A stretch of DNA of 5,877 nucleotides, taken from the NCBI GenBank assembly GCA_023434465.1, contig JAEYSQ010000020.1, positions 1 to 5,877 of the forward strand, read 5' to 3'. The notes below the pieces were generated by a model. The model searched no databases, had not been told where the DNA came from, and worked only from the letters and a program-made list of their open reading frames with translations. Positions 1-5,306 of this stretch are shown in pieces. Position 1 is the stretch's first letter. Each line of letters opens with the position of its first letter. A program made the translations under genes and the position numbers. This stretch comes from Actinomycetes bacterium (GTDB taxonomy: Bacteria > Actinomycetota > Thermoleophilia > Solirubrobacterales > 70-9).

Positions 1-1144
1 CTGCGATTACCGGTGGCCCGGTGCCAAGTGAACGGGCCAGGATTCCCACCGCGACGAGCAGCACCGCGGTAACCAGACAGGGCAGAAGGTATCCGGCTGC
101 CCCGGCCAGCGCGCCACCCCCCGCCGCACCCAGCGCCTGTCCGCCTCCCCAGGCCATGTTCGAGAAGCCGGATGCGTAGCCCTGGTTTACCCCGGAGGCG
201 GTCGCCTGATCAGTCACCAGAGTGCTGGCCGGGGTGAACGCCATCCCGGCACCAAAGGCGAGCATCATCACGGTCGCGAACATGAGCGGCAACAGCCCGA
301 AGATTCCCAGCCCGATCACCGCCACGGTCATGGTCCCGACCCCGACCAGGTAGGGCAGGGTGCGGCCGACCCGGTCGCTGATCCGGCCGATCAGGGGTCC
401 GACGATCAGTTCGATGACCGAACCGGCGGCGAAGGCGGCCGCGATCAGAAGCGGTGAAGCACCCAGATCGTCCATGTGGAGAGGGCCGATCACGACGGCC
501 AGACCGAAAGCGACCGAGGGGGCGGCCAGCATCACCACCCCGCTGGGGACCTCGGAGCTGCGAATCCGTCGCCAGGCGTCGGAGAGCGGCTGAGCCTCGA
601 TGTCGGTCGCGCCGGGAATGCCGAGCGCCAGCCCGACGAGGATTACGGCGAAGATCAGGACGGTCCCGAAAACGATCTCGGTTCCGACTTCGTGCGCGAG
701 CGCGCCGAGCGGCGCCCCGAGCAGTTCGCCGGCCACGGCGGCGGCGATCACGATGCCGAGCATCTCGCCCCGGCGTCCGGGCGGTGCCGCGACCACGACC
801 CAGGCGATCGCGCCGGCCCACATGAACGCCCCGACACCACCCTGCAGGAAGCGGAGCAGGTCAAGCAGCACGATGTTCTCGGCAAAACCGAACAGGGGAC
901 TGAAGATGCCGATCCCGATCAGACCGACAATCACGGTCGGTCGCGCCCCGATCCGGGCGACCAGCCAGCCGGCCGGGATCGCGAAGACGAAAGCACCGAT
1001 CGCGAACGATCCGGCAAGGATGCCGGCCGAACCGTCCGAGAGGTCGTGGTCGGACTGGTAGCTCGGAAGCAACGGCGTCAGCACCGAAAAGAAGGTGACG
1101 TCAAGGAAGACGACGGCACAGGCAAGGACGAGCAGGCGGCGCAC
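1..1144 (-). CDS. Major facilitator superfamily (MFS) transporter, C-terminal end cut by window edge
   Basis: This is a proton-coupled export-type MFS permease of the inner membrane, seen as 381 residues with no stop before the left edge. Translation gives about twelve hydrophobic helices in two sets of six, joined by a polar loop near residues 178-200, so only a short tail is missing. A degenerate motif A (G59-W-L-V-A-R-I-G-A-R68) follows helix 2, with Ala where Asp is usual. RFLQGG (98-103) resembles motif B with its Arg. G139-x3-G143-A-P145-x-G147 in helix 5 resembles motif C, the antiporter signature. A full second motif A, GRISDRVGR (253-261), follows helix 8. The start is a GTG at 1144-1142, chosen because AGGA (complement of 1152-1155) lies 7 nt upstream and the protein then begins with two Arg before helix 1. 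The substrate cannot be read from sequence; drug or sugar efflux is typical of such proteins. It is transcribed divergently from the microprotein gene at 1290. Confidence 0.9.
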   Translation of the reverse strand, partial: MRRLLVLACAVVFLDVTFFSVLTPLLPSYQSDHDLSDGSAGILAGSFAIGAFVFAIPAGWLVARIGARPTVIVGLIGIGIFSPLFGFAENIVLLDLLRFLQGGVGAFMWAGAIAWVVVAAPPGRRGEMLGIVIAAAVAGELLGAPLGALAHEVGTEIVFGTVLIFAVILVGLALGIPGATDIEAQPLSDAWRRIRSSEVPSGVVMLAAPSVAFGLAVVIGPLHMDDLGASPLLIAAAFAAGSVIELIVGPLIGRISDRVGRTLPYLVGVGTMTVAVIGLGIFGLLPLMFATVMMLAFGAGMAFTPASTLVTDQATASGVNQGYASGFSNMAWGGGQALGAAGGGALAGAAGYLLPCLVTAVLLVAVGILARSLGTGPPVIA

Positions 1145-1289
1145 ACCACCATCCTGACAGGCGTCCCGAGCGAATCCGGTTTGACGAATCGTCCGGGAAG
1201 GCCCCCCGCATGAGACGTTTCTGCGCTCTTTGCCGCGTCCCAGGCATCCGTGGGTGCCGCTTCCCGGGCGACCGTGGAATAGTTGGAGC
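1145..1289. other. Divergent intergenic region between MFS gene and microprotein gene
   Basis: These 145 bases must hold the promoters of both flanking genes, but I cannot assign either one. TTGACG at 1181-1186 has no convincing -10 at the right distance. A perfect 8-bp inverted repeat, CCGGGAAG at 1193-1200 and CTTCCCGG at 1260-1267, encloses a smaller hairpin, GGCATC (1243-1248) with GGTGCC (1253-1258), that has one G-T pair. Whether either structure matters is unknown. Confidence 0.4.
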
Positions 1290-1469
1290 ATGAGCAAGCC
1301 GGGAGACGTAGAGACCGAGGAAGAGATCCGCCAGGAGATGGAGGAGCTCGGAGTAAGCAACGACGCCGACGGCAAGCCGGATGTCCTGATGTCCGGTCCG
1401 ATGATCCAGGCCACCGTGATCATCCTCATCCTCCTCCTCGTGGCCGGCTCCCTGCTCCTCATCTTCTAG
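1290..1469 (+). CDS. Acidic tail-anchored membrane microprotein, unknown function
   Basis: This gene encodes 59 residues. Residues 1-37 are polar and strongly acidic, with clusters of Glu at 8-12 and 16-19 that could form a short amphipathic helix. Residues 39-59 are almost purely hydrophobic (Ile, Leu, Val, Ala) and end at the last residue, Phe59, so the protein is probably held in the membrane by its C-terminus with the acidic part in the cytoplasm. The ATG at 1290 is preferred over the in-frame ATG at 1230, which would add a Pro/Arg/Trp-rich stretch unlike the rest. GGAG at 1285-1288 lies only 1 nt from the ATG, too close for a normal Shine-Dalgarno site; a leaderless message (weak TGGAAT at 1275-1280) is possible. 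I do not recognise the family. Small single-helix proteins of this form often modulate larger membrane complexes, but no partner is indicated here. Confidence 0.65.
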   Translation: MSKPGDVETEEEIRQEMEELGVSNDADGKPDVLMSGPMIQATVIILILLLVAGSLLLIF

Positions 1470-1492
1470 CCCACCCCCGCAGCCACGCCTCC

Positions 1493-1509
1493 ACGCCGCG
1501 GGCCGGCGT
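1493..1509 (+). terminator. Possible hairpin terminator of the microprotein gene
   Basis: ACGCCG (1493-1498) and CGGCGT (1504-1509) form a perfect 6-bp GC-rich stem with a 5-nt loop, 23 nt after the stop codon. Only two T residues follow, so it is not a classic intrinsic terminator. Hairpins without a U-tract are often proposed as terminators in high-GC actinobacteria, so the call rests mainly on position. Confidence 0.25.
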
Positions 1510-1566
1510 TCCCGGCGAACCTCGCCGAGCCCCAAGCCACGAGGTCCGACGGCGAGATCGGCATTT

Positions 1567-1583
1567 TCGTTCTATATGAACGA
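1567..1583. repeat. Perfect inverted repeat with AT-rich centre, possible operator
   Basis: TCGTTC (1567-1572) and GAACGA (1578-1583) are exact reverse complements separated by TATAT. The arm length and short centre fit the binding site of a dimeric helix-turn-helix regulator. It lies about 85 nt upstream of the tRNA, with no gene start close by, so its target is unclear. The half-sites face the opposite way from an actinobacterial LexA box (GAAC-N4-GTTC). Confidence 0.35.
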
Positions 1584-1616
1584 TTTCTCGGATCTCACTT
1601 CCCGTGATTCCCGCGA

Positions 1617-1647
1617 CTGGCACCGACCGGGCCGCGCCTGTCAGAAT
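1617..1647 (+). promoter_or_regulatory. Probable promoter of tRNA-Ser
   Basis: CTGGCA (1617-1622) resembles a -35 box. CAGAAT (1642-1647) resembles a -10 box and is preceded by TG plus one base, the extended -10 pattern. The spacer is 19 nt, slightly long. Transcription would begin near 1654, about 15 nt before the mature tRNA end, a normal 5' leader length. Confidence 0.35.
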
Positions 1648-1668
1648 CGTCGAGCCTCATCGAGGTCC

Positions 1669-1757
1669 GGAGGGGTGGCAGAGCGGTTGAATGCACTGGT
1701 CTTGAAAACCAGCATGCGTCTTACGGCGTATCGAGGGTTCGAATCCCTCCCCCTCCG
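1669..1757 (+). tRNA. tRNA-Ser (anticodon UGA)
   Basis: The 89-nt sequence folds into a class II tRNA. The acceptor stem is perfect: GGAGGGG (1669-1675) with CCCCTCC (1750-1756). The D stem is GCA with TGC (1678-1680, 1692-1694). The anticodon stem is CTGGT with ACCAG (1696-1700, 1708-1712) around the loop CTTGAAA, putting the anticodon TGA at 1703-1705. A long variable arm spans 1713-1732, as expected for serine. The T arm is GAGGG, TTCGAAT, CCCTC (1733-1749). The discriminator is G1757, typical of tRNA-Ser. CCA is not encoded and must be added after transcription. UGA reads UCA and, by wobble, other UCN serine codons. Confidence 0.97.
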
Positions 1758-1833
1758 CTCTCCGTCCGTCAACCGGGTTTGCGGCTCTGTCAGCGGGGAC
1801 GCTTTCGGCAATGTCGAGGGAGAAGGGGGACTG

Positions 1834-2409
1834 GTGAAGATCAGGTTGATTTCGGGGGTAGCGCTGCTCCTGATTTTGGGAGCGATCGGAATTGCTTCTC
1901 CGATGACGGCAACCGCCTGTGGCTGCGGGTCCTGGAACGGACCGACCCTGGCCAAGGGGGTCAGCGAAGGTGGCACCAAGTGGCGGATCTGGCTGGTCAA
2001 GCATGGACGGAGGAACTTCACCGTCGAGTGGGGTTACCTCCCGACCGGGACCAGGGGTCCGGTCAATTACAGCAACGGCGATGTCGACGGCTTCGGAGCA
2101 TCGATCGGACCGCTCCCCGCCGGCCGGCTGCCAGCACTTCTGGCGGTTCCGGGTTCCGGCCTCGGTGACAGCGAGGAGTCGGGAGTTTCCGGTTTCGCCT
2201 CCTGGCGAACCCGACACCTGGTGATCACGATGAAGTCCGGTGAAAGATTGAAGTTCAGACCGGTTGCGGCTCCTCTGCCGGTGCGGAAGCGCTTCCCCTG
2301 GATCAAGGCGTACCGGTTCTTTGACCGGTTCTTCGATGGCAAACTCGATCCGGTCCGGATCACCGCCCTGAACCGGTCCGGAAAGGTGATCGGCCGGCAG
2401 GGAATCTGA
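1834..2409 (+). CDS. Small exported protein with Cys-Gly-Cys at mature N-terminus, unknown function
   Basis: This gene encodes 191 residues from a GTG at 1834, chosen because GAAGGGGGA (1822-1830) is a strong ribosome-binding site 3 nt upstream and translation then opens with MKIR and a hydrophobic run (residues 5-21), a typical signal peptide. The frame is open back to 1576, but that stretch includes the tRNA. The signal ends around TATA-C29-G-C31-G. Cleavage before Cys29 would satisfy the permissive lipoprotein pattern, though the usual Leu/Val at -3 is Ala, so it may be either a lipoprotein or a soluble secreted protein. The rest is Gly/Ser/Pro-rich with alternating hydrophobic segments suggesting beta structure, then a basic C-terminal third with FFDRFFDG and the ending KVIGRQGI. 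I recognise no domain or catalytic motif. No promoter is evident, so read-through from the tRNA 76 nt upstream is possible. Confidence 0.75.
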   Translation: MKIRLISGVALLLILGAIGIASPMTATACGCGSWNGPTLAKGVSEGGTKWRIWLVKHGRRNFTVEWGYLPTGTRGPVNYSNGDVDGFGASIGPLPAGRLPALLAVPGSGLGDSEESGVSGFASWRTRHLVITMKSGERLKFRPVAAPLPVRKRFPWIKAYRFFDRFFDGKLDPVRITALNRSGKVIGRQGI

Positions 2410-2444
2410 CCGGTCCGGCGGGCGGAGCGGGTTCCCGGCCCGGC

Positions 2445-2450
2445 TAGACT
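2445..2450 (+). promoter_or_regulatory. -10 element placed for a leaderless glycosylase message
   Basis: TAGACT matches the actinobacterial TANNNT -10 consensus, and exactly 7 nt separate it from the GTG start at 2458. That spacing would put the transcription start on the first base of the start codon. No Shine-Dalgarno-like sequence lies in the seven bases between (CGCGGCG), which supports leaderless translation. No clear -35 box is seen. Confidence 0.5.
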
Positions 2451-2457
2451 CGCGGCG

Positions 2458-3039
2458 GTGAGATTCCCCGACTTTCTTGCCGGTGATGCCGAGACCGTCG
2501 CGCAACGGCTGCTCGGCTGTTTTCTCGAGCGATCAGTGGATGGACAGCGGCTGCTGGTCCGGATCGTCGAGACCGAGGCTTACGACCAGGACGATGCGGC
2601 AGCCCACTCGTTCCGTGGTGAGACTCCGCGCAACGAAGTCATGTTCGGCGAGGCCGGCCGGCTCTACGTCTACTTCACCTACGGCATGCACTACTGCTGC
2701 AACGTGGTGAGCGGCCCGGTCGGCTTCGGGTCCGCCGCGCTCCTCCGGGCCGGGGAGCCCGTCGAGGGCCTTGAGCTCATGGAGTTCAACCGGGGCATGA
2801 ACGGGGTCAACGTGACCAACGGTCCGGCCAAGCTTTGTCAGGCCCTTGGCATCGGCGCCGAATTCAACGGTCACGACCTGAACCGAGGGCCGCTTAGACT
2901 GCTGGAGGCCGGGCTCGACCCCGGGGAGTCGATCACCCGAACCACCAGGATCGGCATCACCAAGGCAGCCGGGCTTACCCGGCGCTACTTCATCACCGGC
3001 AACCGTTTCGTATCGAAACCCCGAGGACCCGACGCTTAA
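2458..3039 (+). CDS. DNA-3-methyladenine glycosylase, AAG/MPG family
   Basis: This base-excision repair enzyme cleaves the N-glycosidic bond of alkylated or deaminated purines such as 3-methyladenine and hypoxanthine. The 193-residue length is normal for bacterial members. VETEAY (37-42) holds the general-base Glu40, matching Glu125 of human AAG, and Tyr42 matches Tyr127. His50 matches the base-stacking His136, one residue closer than usual. TPRN (56-59) is the conserved turn. YVYFTYGMHYCCN (70-82) supplies Tyr72, Tyr75 (the DNA-intercalating Tyr162 of the human enzyme) and Asn82 (human Asn169). LLRAGEP, NGPAKLCQALGI and the C-terminal RIGITKAAG to RFYV-like RRYFITGN block complete the fold. 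All expected active-site residues are present, so the enzyme is probably active. The GTG start at 2458 lacks a ribosome-binding site but sits 7 nt after TAGACT. It begins 48 nt after the preceding gene and probably has its own promoter. Confidence 0.96.
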   Translation: MRFPDFLAGDAETVAQRLLGCFLERSVDGQRLLVRIVETEAYDQDDAAAHSFRGETPRNEVMFGEAGRLYVYFTYGMHYCCNVVSGPVGFGSAALLRAGEPVEGLELMEFNRGMNGVNVTNGPAKLCQALGIGAEFNGHDLNRGPLRLLEAGLDPGESITRTTRIGITKAAGLTRRYFITGNRFVSKPRGPDA

Positions 3040-3056
3040 GTTGACGCGCGTCAACT
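3039..3056. promoter_or_regulatory. Perfect 18-bp palindromic operator over the -35 box
   Basis: AGTTGACGCGCGTCAACT is its own reverse complement over all 18 bases. It begins on the last base of the glycosylase stop codon and contains the -35 hexamer TTGACG (3041-3046) of the next promoter. A dimeric repressor bound here would block RNA polymerase. GTTGA/TCAAC half-sites resemble those bound by some MarR-family proteins, but the family cannot be fixed from the site alone, and no regulator gene is in the window. Confidence 0.7.
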
Positions 3057-3068
3057 ATGTGGTATGTT
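3041..3068 (+). promoter_or_regulatory. Strong sigma-70-type promoter of the exported protein gene
   Basis: The -35 box TTGACG (3041-3046) matches the consensus at five of six positions. The -10 box TATGTT (3063-3068) fits TANNNT and lies 16 nt away. Transcription would start near 3075, which coincides with an in-frame ATG. This rules out the ATG at 3057 as a start, since it lies inside the promoter spacer. Confidence 0.7.
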
Positions 3069-3098
3069 CCGCTCATGAGGAAAGCTGGAGCAGTAAAC

Positions 3099-4427
3099 AT
3101 GAACCGGGTGGTGACCGTTGCAGCGACCGTCTGTCTGGGAATCCTCGCTTTCCTCGCGCCGACGGCCGCCTCGGCCGAAGATCCGACCAAATCGAGCCAA
3201 CTGCTGAAGAAGGACGTCCTGGTCGGAGCCGACATGTGGACCTGGAAACCGCAGATGCTGGCCGGCGGCATGGGGTTCAACGCGATTCTCGGCGTGCCCG
3301 GCCTCGACGGCAACCCGACTCTCGAAGAGGCGAGGCAGGCGGTGCTCGACGTCGATGGTGCCTGGCTGGATGATCTCGAATGCTCGGCCGAACCCGTGCT
3401 CGGCGACTACTCTTCAGCCGCCTCGCCGACCGGTATCGCCTTCGCCTACGGTTGGCCGGTCGACTACGGCGACGGGATGCCGCTCGAGTTCAGCTGGCCG
3501 GTTCTGCCGAGCAGCGTCGACCCGACCGACTTCCTGGTCACCAAGTCAAACGGCGAACAGGTGGTGCCCGAGGGTGCCGCTCTCAATCCGAACTTCGAGT
3601 ACAACGAGCGCAGCACCGTCGTCCTGGTCGGGGAGTTCGGCAACAACCTTCCGGCCAGCGATCCGAACCAGGTCTTCCCGACCCGGATCGAGGTCGTGGC
3701 CGGGGATGACACCCCGCTGACCCTGGTCGGCAAGAGCCGCAAGGGGAAGCGGCGCATGGTCAGCGCGGTCGGCATGCATTCGACGCCGACCAAGAGCCCC
3801 TACGACGACTACTCGAAGCCTTCCGAGCGCCCCGGACCGCAGCTGACTGCGGCCAAGCTCACCAGGATGTCGACCCTGGGTGAATCGGCGCCCGCCATCT
3901 TCGCCGGGAACATGCCCAACGACGGCCGCACCTTCTACGGCAAGCGGGCAAAGTTCCGGCTGCGGATGCTGACCACCGGGGGCTTTTCGCCCGACGGCAT
4001 CCGCGGGGTTCGTCCGAACGAGTTCGAGCGTTACTTCCAGCTGGTTGCCCGGGCGCCCAGCGGCAGGAAGGTCGTCATCAAAAAGCGGGGCCGGACCTAC
4101 CGGATCGGCAAGGGATGGCTGCGGGTTGTCGGACTGGCCGAGCTCGGAAAGAAACAGGGCTCGTACGACCAGTGCTACCAGGAAGATCACGACAACCAGA
4201 TCGACGTGATCCTCAACGGGACGTCTTCGGCCGTACGGCACATCCGGCTTCTGCGACTGCCGGGGACCGGCAAGTACAGCCCGATGTACAACCCCGGTGG
4301 TCCCGGTACGACTCCCCAGCCCGGAGTCCGTTACACGGCCCCGAGCCCGCCGATCAACCAGCCGGTCAAGATCGATCTCCGCAACCGCATGCAGGTCACC
4401 TACAAGGCGAAGGCCGGCCGCCGGTAG
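3099..4427 (+). CDS. Conserved-looking large exported protein of unknown function
   Basis: This gene encodes 442 residues from the ATG at 3099, which has GGAG (3087-3090) 8 nt upstream. An in-frame ATG at 3075 sits at the predicted transcription start and could give a leaderless form 8 residues longer. The N-terminus is a classic signal peptide: MNR, a hydrophobic core, then ASA before Glu27. The mature protein has only two cysteines, Cys95 and Cys359, which could form a disulfide. Distinct blocks include FSWPVLPSSVDPTDF (131-145), an EYNERSTVVLVGEFG block (167-181), LRMLTTGGFSPDGIRG (288-303), a YDQCYQEDHDNQID block (356-369) rich in acidic residues that could bind a metal, and YSPMYNPGGPG (393-403). 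I recognise the composition as that of a conserved family but know no function for it. No transmembrane segment or cell-wall anchor is seen beyond the signal, so it is probably secreted. Its promoter and operator suggest controlled expression. Confidence 0.85.
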   Translation: MNRVVTVAATVCLGILAFLAPTAASAEDPTKSSQLLKKDVLVGADMWTWKPQMLAGGMGFNAILGVPGLDGNPTLEEARQAVLDVDGAWLDDLECSAEPVLGDYSSAASPTGIAFAYGWPVDYGDGMPLEFSWPVLPSSVDPTDFLVTKSNGEQVVPEGAALNPNFEYNERSTVVLVGEFGNNLPASDPNQVFPTRIEVVAGDDTPLTLVGKSRKGKRRMVSAVGMHSTPTKSPYDDYSKPSERPGPQLTAAKLTRMSTLGESAPAIFAGNMPNDGRTFYGKRAKFRLRMLTTGGFSPDGIRGVRPNEFERYFQLVARAPSGRKVVIKKRGRTYRIGKGWLRVVGLAELGKKQGSYDQCYQEDHDNQIDVILNGTSSAVRHIRLLRLPGTGKYSPMYNPGGPGTTPQPGVRYTAPSPPINQPVKIDLRNRMQVTYKAKAGRR

Positions 4428-4446
4428 CCGGAATCCGCTCTTTCGC

Positions 4447-5295
4447 TCAGCGCCAGGGATCGCCGAGCTTGTGCCCCAGCCACCGGTAGCGCTCACGGGT
4501 GAAGCTGGCGCTGAGGTGGCCGTGGTTGCGGTAGACCAGATAGTCGCGGTAGACGGCGCGACACCAACCGTCCGGGCAGAGCATCGGCTGGGGATCGATC
4601 ACCGGAACCCCCCGAACCCGGCGGGCGGCCTTGAAATCGTAAGCGAAGGCACGAGGCCGGACCGGCCGGAATCCGCAGCGACCCGGACGACGCTGGTTGA
4701 CTCGAAGGCAGGCGGTCACGCTGAACGGCGTCACCGCCTGGTCCCGCAGCACCACCGTCTTTCTTGACCAGCGGCGAAGGCGGCGAAGTGTGCCGGTCAT
4801 GCCGTGCAGCAGATGGGGCTCGCTCGCGCTGCGGCTGATTTCCGCCCCGCCGACAAGCACCTCGTAAGCCTCGCTGTTGGCGGCCGAGCCGACCACGACC
4901 AGGCCGGGGCGCATCAACCGAATCCGGCGCAGCGAGTTGCGGCGCCAGGTGTCGCAGTAGTAGTCGATGTGAACCAGCGCCGGCGGACAACTTGCCCGGG
5001 TCAGGGCGATCACCTGCCAGCCCTTCTTCTTTGCGAGGCGGATCAGGCCCGGCCCCCACTGCATCGCGTGTGAGTCGCCGAACAGCACCACCTTCTTTTC
5101 CGACCTCAGATCCCCGAAACGACAGGCTCCCGAGCGGATCCGGGCATGCCCCATCAAGCAGCCCTTGCGGTAGACCTCGCCCTTGTCGGCCTTGACCTTG
5201 TTGAGACCGGGCAGGAACCGGGCCTCCGCCTGACCGGTCGCAACGAATAGACCGGCACAGACGAGCGTCAGGAGGATGGCGCCCGCGCAGTTCAT
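4447..5295 (-). CDS. Exported SGNH-hydrolase-like protein, stand-alone paralogue with altered DxxH motif
   Basis: This gene encodes 282 residues. The ATG at 5295 is chosen because GGGGA lies 3 nt upstream and the protein then opens with a signal sequence (residues 3-23, ending near QAEA). The 5340 start would overlap the upstream gene. KVVLFGDSHAMQWGPGL contains the GDSH block with the nucleophile Ser75. The flanking pattern (Cys46, Cys58, FGD before it, SCPP and YYCDTWR after it) matches the SGNH domain found fused to acyltransferase-3 proteins that O-acylate glycans. The C-terminal block reads RNHGHLSAS: His260 is in place but residue 257 is Asn where DxxH has Asp. The enzyme may use a Ser-His dyad, have altered activity, or be a binding protein. 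No acyltransferase membrane domain is attached. It lies 11 nt downstream of its paralogue, so the two are surely co-transcribed, and it converges on the exported protein gene with a 19-bp gap. Confidence 0.85.
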   Translation of the reverse strand: MNCAGAILLTLVCAGLFVATGQAEARFLPGLNKVKADKGEVYRKGCLMGHARIRSGACRFGDLRSEKKVVLFGDSHAMQWGPGLIRLAKKKGWQVIALTRASCPPALVHIDYYCDTWRRNSLRRIRLMRPGLVVVGSAANSEAYEVLVGGAEISRSASEPHLLHGMTGTLRRLRRWSRKTVVLRDQAVTPFSVTACLRVNQRRPGRCGFRPVRPRAFAYDFKAARRVRGVPVIDPQPMLCPDGWCRAVYRDYLVYRNHGHLSASFTRERYRWLGHKLGDPWR

Positions 5296-5306
5296 TCGTC
5301 CCCGGA

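Larger units (their letters stand above)
1470..1668. other. Intergenic region with inverted repeats and probable tRNA promoter; no gene seen
   Basis: I find no convincing coding sequence here. The stretch holds a hairpin-forming repeat just after the microprotein gene (1493-1509), a longer-looped 7-bp inverted repeat (CTCGCCG at 1521-1527, CGGCGAG at 1550-1556), an AT-rich palindrome at 1567-1583 and a possible promoter at 1617-1647. An open frame starting at 1576 runs on through the tRNA and is therefore not taken as the start of the downstream gene. Confidence 0.5.

Noticed and set aside
210..821. Minus-strand open frame of 203 residues
   Set aside because: Its product is Arg/Asp/Gly-rich low-complexity sequence. 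The neighbouring frame on the same strand encodes a clear 12-helix transporter over the same bases.
476..1213. Plus-strand open frame of 245 residues opposite the transporter
   Set aside because: Highly charged (Asp/Arg/Glu/Gln) with no recognisable domain, as expected for antisense of a GC-rich membrane protein gene.
1567..1583. LexA (SOS) box
   Set aside because: The actinobacterial LexA site is GAAC-N4-GTTC. Here the halves are reversed (GTTC-N5-GAAC), and no SOS gene follows.
1576..1833. Upstream extension of the CGCG exported-protein gene
   Set aside because: The added stretch would translate the whole tRNA-Ser gene. The GTG at 1834 has a strong ribosome-binding site and gives a proper signal peptide.
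1657..2505. Minus-strand open frame of 282 residues across the tRNA and exported-protein gene
   Set aside because: It overlaps the tRNA and antisense of a supported gene, and its product resembles no protein family; the EGEGFEPSIRRKTHAGFQD-like run is a well-known false translation of tRNA-Ser.
3057..3098. ATG at 3057 as the start of the large exported protein
   Set aside because: It falls between the -35 and -10 boxes of the promoter, so it would not be in the transcript made from it.
4428..4446. Bidirectional terminator between the convergent genes
   Set aside because: The 19-bp gap has no stem with an A/T tract on either strand; nearby CCGG runs do not pair into a convincing hairpin.
3546..4496. 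Minus-strand open frame of 316 residues
   Set aside because: Antisense to the large exported protein. The plus frame has a signal peptide, ribosome-binding site and promoter; the minus frame has none and overlaps the end of the SGNH gene.
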